Source of the DNA: Aotearoamyces nothofagi
Taxonomy: Eukaryota; Ascomycota; Leotiomycetes; Leotiales; Tympanidaceae
Assembly: GCA_015345905.1 (NCBI GenBank)
Contig: JADDTR010000008.1
Location: 620,001-684,000 of the forward strand
Reading direction: 5' to 3'
Length of the DNA: 64,000 bases
A program made the position numbers and the translations under genes. Below are positions 49,419-58,789 of the stretch, piece by piece; within the stretch, counting starts at the first letter, position 1; each line of letters opens with the position of its first letter. The notes under the pieces are model-generated. The model had not been told where the DNA came from and searched no databases. It saw only the letters and a list, made by a program, of their open reading frames with translations.

Positions 49419-50319
49419 CGCAACCCCGTCCCGGCGACAAAGAAAAAAAGAATCGCTTTCCAAGTATCCTTCCCCCCTTGGCAGATCAGCATCAACAAAC
49501 AGCGGGCTCAGCCGGATGACCAGGTTCGAGATCCCCGCAGCGCAATTCAACGAGAAGGAGGAGATGTATAGCAGCAGACAGCCGTTCCAGCAGTAGAGAG
49601 ACGGGATAGCATCAAGCAAAATAAAGGGCGGAGAGAAAGAAAAGAGAGCAAGAGGCCCGTCGATGCACGGGTCATCGAGATCAGCTCTACACTTACTTAA
49701 TCATCATTACTCGCCTTAGTCCAGCCCAGGATCAACCGCCCGTGGCGATGCAGAGTTCGTAAAAAATATAAGGTTTTCCTCTGCGGGAAAGGTGGCTCCT
49801 TGGTACGCGTACCTTGCGTGGACAATGGAGAGCGAGAGGGCGGTGGTTAGGGGGCCACTTGCCACTGCCGAGGAGTTGATTCCTGGATACTTAGGCGCCA
49901 CGGCGCATTCTTGCTCGGTCGTCAGCGATTCGCAGCGGACATGACAGGGGGACTGGGGAACGGTGCGCATTCATACGGGTCGGGGGGGAGGATCATGCCA
50001 AGTTGTTTATCTACTTGCTCGGTGCGTTGTTTGGGCTGGATTGTTTTAACTTTAACTGCGTCCCTTGCGACGAATTTTTGATTTTGCTAGGGTATCTGTC
50101 TGAGTGGTGTATAGACTCCTCAATCCTTATATTCCTCCATATCCTGTGAGTAGGGTGCGTCCGCTATTTGATGCCGTGCCAGACTCCAGCCTAGGATGCC
50201 GACTGCCGGGGACTCCTAGGTGACGTCTGGCTCGGGCCCGAACAGCAAGTATTGGAATACCTGCTCGGCCACGGCATGACAGTTCATTCAGTTTTGTATA
50301 ATAAAGCCAGCAGGCCAGG
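49419..50319. other. Intergenic, no supported gene
   Basis: This is the 5' flank of the glycosyltransferase-like gene and the 3' flank of the SDR. Only short open frames without domains are seen. Confidence 0.35.
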
Positions 50320-51305
50320 TCATCGCGAAGCCAGTAACTTCAGCGTCCTCATGCCATAATCAACCCAAGCCTCCGATTCTTCCGGATTCGGAGCCGACGC
50401 AACCCGGTCATATATCCCATCATGGGTGACCTCCAGGATGGCTCCGGAGATGTCTGTCTCGACAAACCGGTCGTACGCTTCCATCACCAGAGACATGGTC
50501 GTTACTATCTCCTTGGGGATGCCTACGAGGTGCGAGTGCACTAAAGGGCTGTCCACCAGCATAGGACAGAGAGCGTTTATGGAGATGCCATCGGCCGCGC
50601 ATACTGGGGCCATGGATTTCACAAGCCCTAGACACTGCCGCCGAATACTTCATTAGCCAGGCGTCACGTGTCGGAGTATTCAATAGATACCAAGCCGACT
50701 CGAAGCAGAAGAGACAGACGTAGAGAGGACAGGATGTAGAAAAGACAGGACAGAGAGGACAGACGTAGAAAGGGCAGGGCGTAGAAAAGACAGGACGTAG
50801 AAAAGACAGGACATACACCGTGTTTTGCAGTTGCATATAGAGGCGCTGCCGGCATAGGATGCATTCCCAGCGACGACGCCGTGACCACAATCTTGCCTCC
50901 TATCTTCCGATTCCTCCTCATATAATGCAGCGCCAGACTGACGCCGTAGACAACGCCGACCAGATCGACATTGACGACCTTCAGATTGGGCCTCACGGGC
51001 GCCGTGCTCGTGTGCAGGCCATAGACGAACGGGACTCCGTCTCCAACGCCGGCGTTGGCAGCAAGGAAGTCGATGCGTCCCCACAGCTTCCACACCTCCT
51101 CGAACACCTGCGCGAGCCGGTCCCAGTTGGACACGTCGCAGTGGGCGAAGCGCGCGCGCGTCCCCAGGCTCTTGCATTCGAGCTCGCCCAGCTTCTTGTT
51201 GACGTCCACGACGACGACGCGGTAGTCCTTGGACAGCAGCAGCTTAGTGATGCTCAGGCCAATGCCGGAGACACCACCGGTGACAATCGCGACGGGAGAA
51301 TCCAT
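50320..51305 (-). CDS. Short-chain dehydrogenase, 15-hydroxyprostaglandin-dehydrogenase-like
   Basis: Exons 51305-50819 and 50627-50320 give 264 codons, the usual classical SDR length. Cofactor motif TGGVSGIG close to the N-terminus, acidic VDVNKK at the end of strand two (prefers NAD), NAG in AANAGVG, catalytic Ser in VTASS and YATAK. The 191-nt intron splits the catalytic helix: GCAAAACACG joins GGCTTGTGAAA and restores KHGLVKSMAP. That intron is mostly minisatellite. Cytosolic NAD-dependent alcohol oxidation is expected; the substrate is unknown. The substrate-side C-terminal half (PMLVDSPLV) is normal. Confidence 0.9.
50628..50818 (-). repeat. Minisatellite-filled intron of the SDR gene
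   Basis: The intron carries an array of about 17-base units related to GTAGAAAAGACAGGAC (plus strand) between about 50709 and 50815, with GAGAGGACAGA variants. The donor (GTGTAT) abuts the array; the acceptor is preceded by a CTAATG-type branch site. Confidence 0.85.
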
Positions 51306-51344
51306 CGAGGTGAAGAGACATCAAGAAAAAGCAAGGGGAGGTTT

Positions 51345-51403
51345 TCTGTTCTTCTTCTTCTTTTTCTTCTTCTTCTTCTTTTCCTTCTTCTTCTTCTTCT
51401 TCT
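51345..51403 (+). repeat. TTC microsatellite upstream of the SDR
   Basis: Near-perfect TTC trinucleotide run. On the SDR coding strand it reads GAA and starts about 40 bases before the ATG, so it probably lies in the 5' leader. Confidence 0.9.
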
Positions 51404-51831
51404 GGCTATCGTAGACGGTAGGCCCCTGACGGGGAAGATGGAGTTTTAGGGGGGGAGGCCAGGCCTTGATTTAAAGGCTCGGGGGCGGGTGTAAATCATG
51501 CTCGGGACTCGTGACGCGCGACGGATGTTGCGCGCATCAGGGTCAGACCACCGCGCAGAGGACGACTCGACGCCCCGCGCGCGACCACAGCCTGCCTGCG
51601 ACGCCGACCGCCGACCGACGACGGGGTATGGGGGAAGCTGGAAGCTGGGCCGGCCGCACGTTCTCACGTCGCAGCGTCCCACTCTTCGGCGGAACGATGG
51701 TCGACGGCGACATATCCGCGGTGTTGCGGCTGGCTGGCAGTGCAGAGGTGGGCCGAGAAGTCGTGCTGGAGTTGATACAGAGGGCAGACGCCGCCGGCAG
51801 GGAAGGAGGCCAGGAGGCCAGGAGACGCGGC

Positions 51832-52232
51832 CTGGTATCTGGATCTGGTGCGGCCAGACCTGTTTTCCCAGCTTCCCCTGTTTTCTATACTCTCCCTTTC
51901 TATACCAGCCTCAACTATCAATTTAGACACTGACTATACATACTACAAGGGGATCAAGAGATACAACCCGGTATCTAGTATAGCTAAGTCTATTGTTCCA
52001 GCTTTCTCTATATTCTGTATTCTCCCTTTCTATACCAGCTTCGACTACCAATTCAATCAATTATACGCAATTACTCATGGCTACTGACTTATACTACAAG
52101 GAGGCCAAGAAACGCGACCTGGTATCTGGTACAGCCAAGCCCACTGTCCCAGCTTCTTCTGTTCTCTATATTCTCCTTTCTATACCAGCTTCAACTATCA
52201 ATTCAATCAATTATAACTTAATCAATTACTCC
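51832..52232 (+). repeat. Tandem repeat, three copies of about 130-150 bp
   Basis: The block CTTTCTATACCAGC recurs at 51896, 52026 and 52176, each time preceded by CCAGCTT plus TGTTCT-type sequence and followed by TCAACTATCAATT variants. Copies two and three are the most alike. The first copy merges into GC-rich unique sequence. Confidence 0.85.
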
Positions 52233-52460
52233 TGGACACCGACTACACACACTATCAAGTGCCGAGGCTGCCAATCGCCCCTCCCACGTGACCGTCGCTA
52301 ATCTCCGGGCCGGCCTCTCCTCTCCCCTCACGTGCCGCCCGACGCCAAGCCCCTCGGGGTCGGATCCACCTCGGGGCAAACACGGCCGACTGTCCTGCTC
52401 CTGCCGGCTGCCAGACCAGACACGCCCAGGACAGAAACGAAACGCTTCGCCTCCTATAAC

Positions 52461-52530
52461 CCGCTTCTTCTTCTCACCCCCCTTCTTCTCCCCCCCTTTT
52501 CCCCTTCTCCTGCTCCTCCTCCCCAGCCCC
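52461..52530 (+). promoter_or_regulatory. CT-rich tract before the coactosin start
   Basis: About 70 bases that are almost entirely C and T end four bases before the ATG. Such tracts precede the transcription start of many strongly expressed fungal genes. Confidence 0.5.
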
Positions 52531-52534
52531 CAAC

Positions 52535-52975
52535 ATGTCCGGCATGGCCTCCGCCGCGATCCTCGCCGCCTACGACCGGGTGCGCTCGGACAAGGACGAC
52601 ACCAACTGGCTGCTGATCTCGTACGCGGGGCCGGCGGGCGACGCGCTGGAGCTGACGGCGACGGGCGCGGGCGGCCTGGGCGAGCTGGCGTCGCGGCTCG
52701 ACGACGGCCAGGCGCAGTACGCATACGCGCGCGTCGAGTACGCCAGCGACGCGGAGAGCAGGCGCGTCAAGTTCGCCCTGGTGGTCTGGATCGGCGAGGC
52801 CACGCCCGTCATGCGCAAGGCAAAGGTCAGCATCCAGAGCGGCGACGTCGCGAGCCTGCTGCGCCATCACTCCATCACCGTCGGCGCCCGCGACAGGACC
52901 GACCTGGACGAGGCGGATATCGTGGCCAGGCTGCGAAAGGCCGGAGGCGCGGACTACAACGGAGGGAGGGCCTGA
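52535..52975 (+). CDS. Coactosin-like actin-binding protein (ADF-H domain)
   Basis: Single exon, 146 residues, matching the one-domain coactosin length. Binds F-actin along filaments in the cytosol and cortical actin network. The ADF-homology fold is shown by ILAAYDRVRSDKDDTNWLLI at the N-terminus, the core strand ARVEYASDAESRRVKFALV and the actin-contact helix region starting WIGEATPVMRKAKVS. The end has DIVARLRKAGGADYNGG, typical of fungal coactosins. Very GC-rich codon use and a CT-rich leader suggest steady, strong expression. The start at MSGMASAAIL fits the family. Confidence 0.92.
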   Translation: MSGMASAAILAAYDRVRSDKDDTNWLLISYAGPAGDALELTATGAGGLGELASRLDDGQAQYAYARVEYASDAESRRVKFALVVWIGEATPVMRKAKVSIQSGDVASLLRHHSITVGARDRTDLDEADIVARLRKAGGADYNGGRA

Positions 52976-53041
52976 GGATTTGTCTGCGTGTCTGGGAGGC
53001 TGTTCAGGAGGCTATCTGTTAATCGTAACGCATGCCAGAGT

Positions 53042-53145
53042 AGGCAGGACAGGCAGGACAGGCAGGACAGGCAGGACAGGGCAGGACATTTGGCATTAGC
53101 ATCGGCATTGGCATTAGCATTGGCATTGGCATTGGCACCAGCATC
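53042..53145 (+). repeat. Two adjacent short tandem arrays
   Basis: A 9-base unit AGGCAGGAC is repeated about five times (53042-53088). It is followed by a GGCATT hexamer array with AGC/GGC variants (53089-53145). Confidence 0.9.
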
Positions 53146-53755
53146 AAAGAACTCTAGAAAAGGTTGGCCTGATCATCCCGCTCTGGCACAAATCCCACAA
53201 AATCCCATACTCTGCCCAAGACCATCCTCTGCCCGTAATGTAATCGTTGTTGCCGTTGAACGAACCGGACGAGAGCACGACGCTCTCATATCTGCCTAGC
53301 GCATCCATCGCTATCACGTTGGATATCACGCCGTCGACTCCTCCGGACACCTCGGTATGTAGCCTCGGCAAACCCGTAGCCATCCAGCCCAGCCCAGCCC
53401 AGCCCAGCAGCCCAGCCCAACACACCCTCCTCGACGCCCCCGTACCAGCCTCGTTGCGTCCTGCTTTGCGCTCGAGACGGCCGTGTCGCGCGCGCTGTAT
53501 CATGTCCCGGTATCATGATGCAGCGGCACGGTCTGCCTTCGGCTTCGGGATCGGGTGCGCTGCTGTCTGGCGCGCCCTCGGCAGTCTTCCTCCTTGGCGG
53601 CGGCTTCGATGCGGGGAATCGCTGGCCGCCACGCTCGAGATGCTCGGGCTGGTGAGCTTGCGCTTGAGAGGCGGACGATATCCAGGCAAAGCAGCAGCCG
53701 TGGAAACAGAAGCTGCGTGCTGCCATCGCGCGTCAGAATCGTAGTCGGACACCAT
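53144..53755 (-). pseudogene. Doubtful reading frame with one in-frame stop
   Basis: From an ATG at 53755 the frame is open to 53144 for 204 codons except for one TGA at 53513-53515. Protein-like text occurs on both sides of the stop: MVSDYDSDARWQHAASV at the start, and RYESVVLSSGSFNGNNDYI then GRGWSWAEYGILWDL near the end. The middle is distorted by a CCCAG microsatellite (53384-53419). I recognise no family. It may be a real gene with a CGA-to-TGA change, a gene with a missed intron, or chance in GC-rich sequence. Confidence 0.3.
53384..53419 (+). repeat. CCCAG microsatellite
   Basis: A pentamer run of six to seven units with one interruption. Confidence 0.9.
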
Positions 53756-55070
53756 CGTCTCTGCAGTCCGCGCCCTGCCCACAACCCCATCCGCCCAGCT
53801 CGCCTTCGACCCCGGAATCCGCCCCGTAACTTGACACAGGATGGCACAGATACCAGTGCCAGACGTATATCTCCCTCCCCCCTCCACCGTGTGCTGTGTC
53901 GGTTCTCTCAGAGCTTGGCGTAGACCTCCCTCGCCCCTCTCGTCGTCTCCCGCAGAGGTCTTGACCCTCAGCACAGCACAGCACCGTCCCTTCCCCAGAC
54001 TCCACATCCCGCCCAGCAGAGCTCCCATTCGCCCCAGCGCTGCCCCGTCCATCCAGGTAACCGCAGCATGTATGTATGTGTGGCACGATTGATTGTTTTG
54101 GTCTGTAAACAACAAGTACAGATAGCCCCGCGGTAGCAGATATCATATCCCCGTAGAGACAGGCACTCAACACAGACCTTCAACCGCCCAAGCCGCGAAC
54201 CACCAATTAGTCCCCCCCCAGACCTAGCGCCCACGCCCCCCCTCGCGCCCCAATCAAGCCTCCCCCCGATAACGAAATCCTGGTGTGCCGAGACGTCTTC
54301 GAGCCCTGGAGGAGGCGGGCTAGAAAGTTGCCGCATCTCCTTCCTGGCGTGATGTGATCAAGTCCATCGGGGAGATATCGTGCGAGGGGATGCCGTGTCT
54401 ACCCATCTACCTACCTGCCTATGCATCCATCCATCCATCTCTCCCATCCATCTCTTCCCTCCTCGTCCCGTCCGGACCTTCTCGGGGCTTCGCGCGCCTC
54501 CGGCGTGGAGTGAGGAATCACGTGAGGCACCCCATGACGGGGGTGGGATCGGGACGTGCGGGAATGTTGCGGGATTAACGGGTTGTGCGTACGCATGTAG
54601 CCCGCGAGCGGGTTCTGCGTTGTGGAGCATTGCGGTGCTGTAGGATCTTGCATGTGCGTGGTGTTGTTGGAGAGCAGGCTCGGTCCCGGGATTCGAGCCC
54701 GGGTTGCTGAGCAGAACTGAGAACAGCAGTCATCACAACGCGGCGACACCAGAGAAGAACGCACGGGGCCTCGGGTCGCTATCTATTTCTCGAAAGATAT
54801 TATATTTTAATTTTCACTGCCTTTCTATCCTTCAAGTGTCTAGAGGATTAGCCTCGCAGCATTCGCGACCTCCTACTATAGCTCTATCTAAGACCAAGCT
54901 CTTTAACTATGGCAAGAAGTAGAGTCTAATTTTCCGCAGTATTGGCATACCAAGGCAAGCTACTATACCGACGAGGACGGGATAGCATAAATACATTATC
55001 AACGGTAACGCCCAGCGAGTTCTAGTCGTGACACTTTATATCTGCATGCTTGTAAATGATGCATATCCTC

Positions 55071-56234
55071 CTAATGAAGACCAGTCGCATTAGAGTACGG
55101 ATAAGACGTATAAACCAGCTCCCCATTTAAAGACGCCATATGCGTTTCCAGCGCTGCCAGAACTATGCATATAACAGCGAGAAGGATAATGCAGTGCGTG
55201 TAGACCTTGTACCATATCGTCTGCACACAGGGAAGGATGGTCGTCGTATTGCGGCCTCTGTATAGGTAGAAGCCGTGGATCAGGACCCATGGCACGGTGA
55301 GCATGATGTAGAAGATCTGTTGGGAGAGTGCGGATGCAGATACTAGTAGGAGTGAAGGGTATATCATTCCCATGAGCATGTCCCAGGCGGCCAGTGCGAG
55401 GAAGGCGCATGGTACGCAGAACCAAAGCACGCGGGACAGTCTTCCTCTCCAGCTGTCGACTCCGTGGAGTCGCTCAGACGGTACTGGTCGTCGAGCTCCA
55501 GCTGGCAGGATGAGAGCCAAGGAGCTCTGGTCATCGCTTGATTCTTCCCTCAGCCGCGTAAGGTACTGCATGCTCTTGTCCTCATTCGTCATGTATCCAT
55601 AGTCGTTCGACAACCACAGCGCAGCCAGCAGGCGCACCAGGCCGATGACGGCGAGCGGCTGGAAGAGATAGGGCAGCGATCCCTCTCCTTCGAGGGTACA
55701 TATCGACCACACACCTTGGAAGCCAAGAAGGGCCGCTGCGAAGCTCGAGGCAAAGGATCCAGATATGATATCAACGTGAGTCGAGACGGGCAGCCTCGAT
55801 GTCAATCGTCGGCTACTGAGCATCATGGCCTCGGACCCGTCCCACCTCTCCCCGTCCCAAAACGCCGCGTTGGTGGCGCCCAGATCCGCTCTATCCCACT
55901 GCTTGATCCGCCACCTCCTGTCCGCAATGGCAAGGTACCGCCACGAGATCGATATCGGGTTGAACTGCGGTATCGTCTCCGCCCACGACGGCTTCTTGCC
56001 TCTGAGCACTGTGGGCTCCGGGACTGCAGATGCGATGTGCGAGACGAGAGGGGCGAGACCGAGCGTGACGAGCGAGAACCAGGCGTTGGCTGAGAGGCTT
56101 TGGGATCTGATGGCTAATGGGAGGTAGATGCGCTTGTCGAGGACGACAGGATGGGCGGTCGCTGTCGCTTGGAGCATGAGGACGAAGACAGTAAGAAATA
56201 TAAGATCCCGCATCGTGGAATAATGCTGGATCAT
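55071..56234 (-). CDS. Fungal polytopic membrane protein, unknown function
   Basis: Single exon, up to 387 residues. A hydrophobic N-terminus (LIFLTVFVLMLQATATA) could be a signal peptide if translation begins at the Met at 56213. More membrane segments follow: a hydrophobic stretch ending SLVTLGLAPLVSHIASA, one at FQPLAVIGLVRLLAALWL, one at VLWFCVPCAFLALAAW, another within MIYPSLLLVSASALSQQIF and a last one at CIILLAVICIVLAAL. The soluble loop WRYLAIADRRWRIKQWDRADLGA is typical of uncharacterised mould membrane proteins. No transporter or enzyme motif is visible. Function unknown; plasma or internal membrane location is inferred. Confidence 0.75.
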   Translation of the reverse strand: MIQHYSTMRDLIFLTVFVLMLQATATAHPVVLDKRIYLPLAIRSQSLSANAWFSLVTLGLAPLVSHIASAVPEPTVLRGKKPSWAETIPQFNPISISWRYLAIADRRWRIKQWDRADLGATNAAFWDGERWDGSEAMMLSSRRLTSRLPVSTHVDIISGSFASSFAAALLGFQGVWSICTLEGEGSLPYLFQPLAVIGLVRLLAALWLSNDYGYMTNEDKSMQYLTRLREESSDDQSSLALILPAGARRPVPSERLHGVDSWRGRLSRVLWFCVPCAFLALAAWDMLMGMIYPSLLLVSASALSQQIFYIMLTVPWVLIHGFYLYRGRNTTTILPCVQTIWYKVYTHCIILLAVICIVLAALETHMASLNGELVYTSYPYSNATGLH

Positions 56235-57237
56235 CTCTGCTGCTGTGGAGACGCATCAAGGTGTTCTGGAGTTCCGAGCTGGCGAAATCAGAGTCGCAGC
56301 AGAGTCGAAACGGAGTTGCCACACAGGGACGCCAACCAGCTCACCAGATATATGTACAATACATGCTCTATTCCTGGTCAAATAACGAGCTGTTTCAGAA
56401 AGGATTGCCGCCGACACTCGGCGCAATCGAATGAGGTATGTACATTGGCCCTGTAGTGATTGGGCTACTAGAGTCAGGATCCATGGGCTGTGCCGTGGAC
56501 GTGCGGTACCCCCAAGTGTGGAGGATCTGAACTGTCTTGGATCGACCCCAGGCAGGAGTACTGCTATTTCTGCTATTTATGTTATTTCTGTTATTTCTGG
56601 AGAATTTAGGAAACTTCCATATCGACCAAGAGGAATGGCGAGTGAGCAATAAATTCAGAATCTTCAGATTCCGACAAGACATCGCGAGCTCCCATCGTTG
56701 TGCATTCGAGATTGTCGGGCGCAGTGAGCGTGGCCGGGTGCCCTGCCACTTTTCGTCGGCCCCTGAATCCTTCGTCATCTCAGCCCTGGGGCCTGCAGCA
56801 TGCAGATTTGACGGCCACATTATGTCCAAGCATCATACTTATACCATAGGCATAACATTCGCCTACAAGCTTATATCTTTATCTCCAATCGGGACTGAGA
56901 TTATGAGAGAATGGAGGTGATGGTTCGTTCAAATTTGCTAGTAATGCGTATCCACGATGGTCAAATTTGAGAGCTGATGGTTGATCTGTTCCTGGCTAGT
57001 CCATCTCGCGGGTCGTGCGAAGATTCAGAATAAGTTGGAGGCGCATATCAGTTATTGGTGGTGATAATCTGATGAGAAGCTAATGTTATTACTACATGCA
57101 GTGGTTCCCAGCGATTAAGCATGGAGTATGCACATGCACTGCAGCCACTGCAGCATTCATAAATAATGATTTCACGCAGACGGAGAAAGTTTTGTGGGAG
57201 ACCGAGCAGTATTTATTGACATCTCTTTAATATCCAG
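56235..57237. other. Intergenic, no supported gene
   Basis: Upstream of the membrane protein and downstream of TSR3. A 144-codon open frame (minus, 56829-56395) has no domain and spans a TATTTCTG-type simple repeat (about 56560-56600), so it is not called. Confidence 0.4.
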
Positions 57238-58434
57238 CTACCATTTCTTTGGGGCGGTTACCACCGTCCTTGAGAAGACTGCACTGGCAATAGTCTCAGA
57301 AGCTCTAGACTTCTCTTTTGCTTGTATGCCAATCCTATCTGTAACGGGAGTTGCGTTGATGATATTGTCGAATTCATCGTCATCGCCATTATCAGAATCA
57401 GGTTCAACCTCCGAGTCTTCCTTGAGAGCAGTCGGTCGAGCTGTCTTTTCCGGCGCAGGCTTTTGACCTACATTTGAGGGATTTGAGAATGGCTTCGACG
57501 CTAGAACCCTCCGCCTGAGATCAGCCATCTGCTCTTCGTTGTCAGACTCGTCAGAAATATCAAATGGATCTCGGTCCTCTTTTTCTTCCGCTTCACCGTC
57601 CCCTTTCATTTTCCTTGGGGGTTTCTCTTTCCCAAGGTATATCCCATCTACGCTACCATCCTCGTCTCCATCCTCGTCCTGGTCTTCTTCGTCGTCATCT
57701 TCGTCCTCATCTGAGCTGACCGGCATACGATGATTGACGTTGCCACCTTTCCACATATCTGCCTCTGATCCGTCTTCTGCATTTGCTCTACTATCTGCAT
57801 ATTCCTTTTCTAGCCTCGCCATCCACGCCTCCTGAGTCTTCTTCACGTCCTCTTCGTCTGTACAGGCTGCATAGCGTTTTAGAATAGAAGAATTGATGTC
57901 CAGGAATGATTGACCATAGGAAAAATGTGAAAGTACGTCCTCGGCCCAGTCAGGGTGCCCACATATGTAAAAGGCCGCACCAAGTGCTTCGACACAATTG
58001 AGTCTCCAAGGTTTGCCGTAGTTGACGCTATTCGCAGCCACCAGGTACGGCAGTAACCTCTCGCATTTGCCTCCAATCTTCGCCCATGGTACCTCTGCGA
58101 CTCTGGCCCAAGAGCACTCGACGACTGCTGCTCCAAATTGATCCATTATTTCTCTGTCTGCTGGCGATATGGTATGCTTCGCATTCGGACTGATGATAAC
58201 TCCAGAATGCTTCTGACCAATAGCTAGCTCGCGCATGAGACCAATCTTCATCAGCTTCTTGCCTGAGCATCGTTTCGGATCGCACTGGCCCAGGTCCCAG
58301 CATGCTGCTTTATACGCAGGACGGGCTCGAGGGTGTTCGGGATCTTCGTCATCTCTGCGCGGACCTCTCGATCTTGGAGCGTTGGTGTATTTCTTGCCCT
58401 TCGAGGAGAAGCCGTCCTTCTTGTGTCGTACCAT
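57238..58434 (-). CDS. TSR3: 18S rRNA aminocarboxypropyltransferase Tsr3
   Basis: Single exon, 398 residues. Transfers the aminocarboxypropyl group from S-adenosylmethionine to the hypermodified pseudouridine of 18S rRNA, a late cytoplasmic step of small-subunit maturation. The N-terminal RLI-like part has WDLGQCDPKRCSGKKL. The catalytic SPOUT-like core contains the block from VVECSWARV to EVPWAKI, then LLPYLVAANSVNYGKPWRLN and VEALGAAFYICG. The C-terminal third is an acidic, low-complexity tail (long Asp/Glu runs), usual in fungal Tsr3. The start MVRHKKDGFSSKGKKY is the normal basic N-terminus. Head-to-head with the GGA gene across 355 bases. Confidence 0.95.
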   Translation of the reverse strand: MVRHKKDGFSSKGKKYTNAPRSRGPRRDDEDPEHPRARPAYKAACWDLGQCDPKRCSGKKLMKIGLMRELAIGQKHSGVIISPNAKHTISPADREIMDQFGAAVVECSWARVAEVPWAKIGGKCERLLPYLVAANSVNYGKPWRLNCVEALGAAFYICGHPDWAEDVLSHFSYGQSFLDINSSILKRYAACTDEEDVKKTQEAWMARLEKEYADSRANAEDGSEADMWKGGNVNHRMPVSSDEDEDDDEEDQDEDGDEDGSVDGIYLGKEKPPRKMKGDGEAEEKEDRDPFDISDESDNEEQMADLRRRVLASKPFSNPSNVGQKPAPEKTARPTALKEDSEVEPDSDNGDDDEFDNIINATPVTDRIGIQAKEKSRASETIASAVFSRTVVTAPKKW

Positions 58435-58789
58435 TGCGCTGAAGCTCCGTTGTATATAGTGAGAGGGATAATTAAACGATTAATATCAAAGGATATAGAA
58501 GCTCGTACAATGCCACCGTGGACGTGGTTTGGTTAATGTGATCCCGTCGCAGCAACTGTACGTAATCGTAAAATCTATTTGCCCCGCCAAAATAGATGAC
58601 GCTTTTGCGATTCTCGATTCTGCCACTGCGTCACTCACCGCTCTCCAATGGGCTCCAGCCACGCATTCGTTCGCGTACAGATCAATCTCCCCACTATTGC
58701 AGCTATTCCACAGCTTCTATGAGAAAATCTTTGTGCTCCTTGTAGCTCGTATTTGCTTCAGGGCCTGACAGCTTCTTAAAGCCCCGACC
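58435..58789. promoter_or_regulatory. Short bidirectional promoter, TSR3 and GGA
   Basis: The 355 bases between two divergent housekeeping genes. A CCAAT core lies at about 58646 (CTCCAATGG). No gene is present. Confidence 0.4.

Larger units (their letters stand above)
51306..52534. promoter_or_regulatory. Divergent promoter region, SDR and coactosin genes
   Basis: Next to the SDR start is a long TTC run. In the middle lies a tandem repeat block. Next to the coactosin start are a CCAAT box (52271-52275), two CACGTG palindromes (52285-52290, 52329-52334) and a CT-rich tract. A GC-rich open frame at 51511-51933 shows no domain and runs into the repeat. Confidence 0.5.
52976..55070. other. GC-rich, repeat-bearing region without a firm gene
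   Basis: Many overlapping open frames occur in several phases, expected from GC-rich DNA. Apart from the doubtful minus-strand frame at 53144-53755 and simple repeats, I see no supported coding sequence. A tRNA-like T-arm at about 54683-54705 lacks a matching body. Confidence 0.45.

Noticed and set aside
51511-51933. GC-rich open frame upstream of coactosin
   Set aside because: It has no domain signal and runs into a tandem repeat; more likely part of the intergenic repeat region.
53286-54336. Several long overlapping open frames on both strands
   Set aside because: They overlap each other in multiple phases in GC-rich DNA, the pattern expected by chance. Only one frame (53144-53755) showed protein-like text and is listed separately with low confidence.
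54670-54770. tRNA-like T-arm (CCCGGG stem with a CTCGAAT loop on the minus strand)
   Set aside because: The stem-loop is clear, but the variable loop would be only two bases, the acceptor stem has mismatches and no proper D-arm can be drawn. At best a tRNA remnant.
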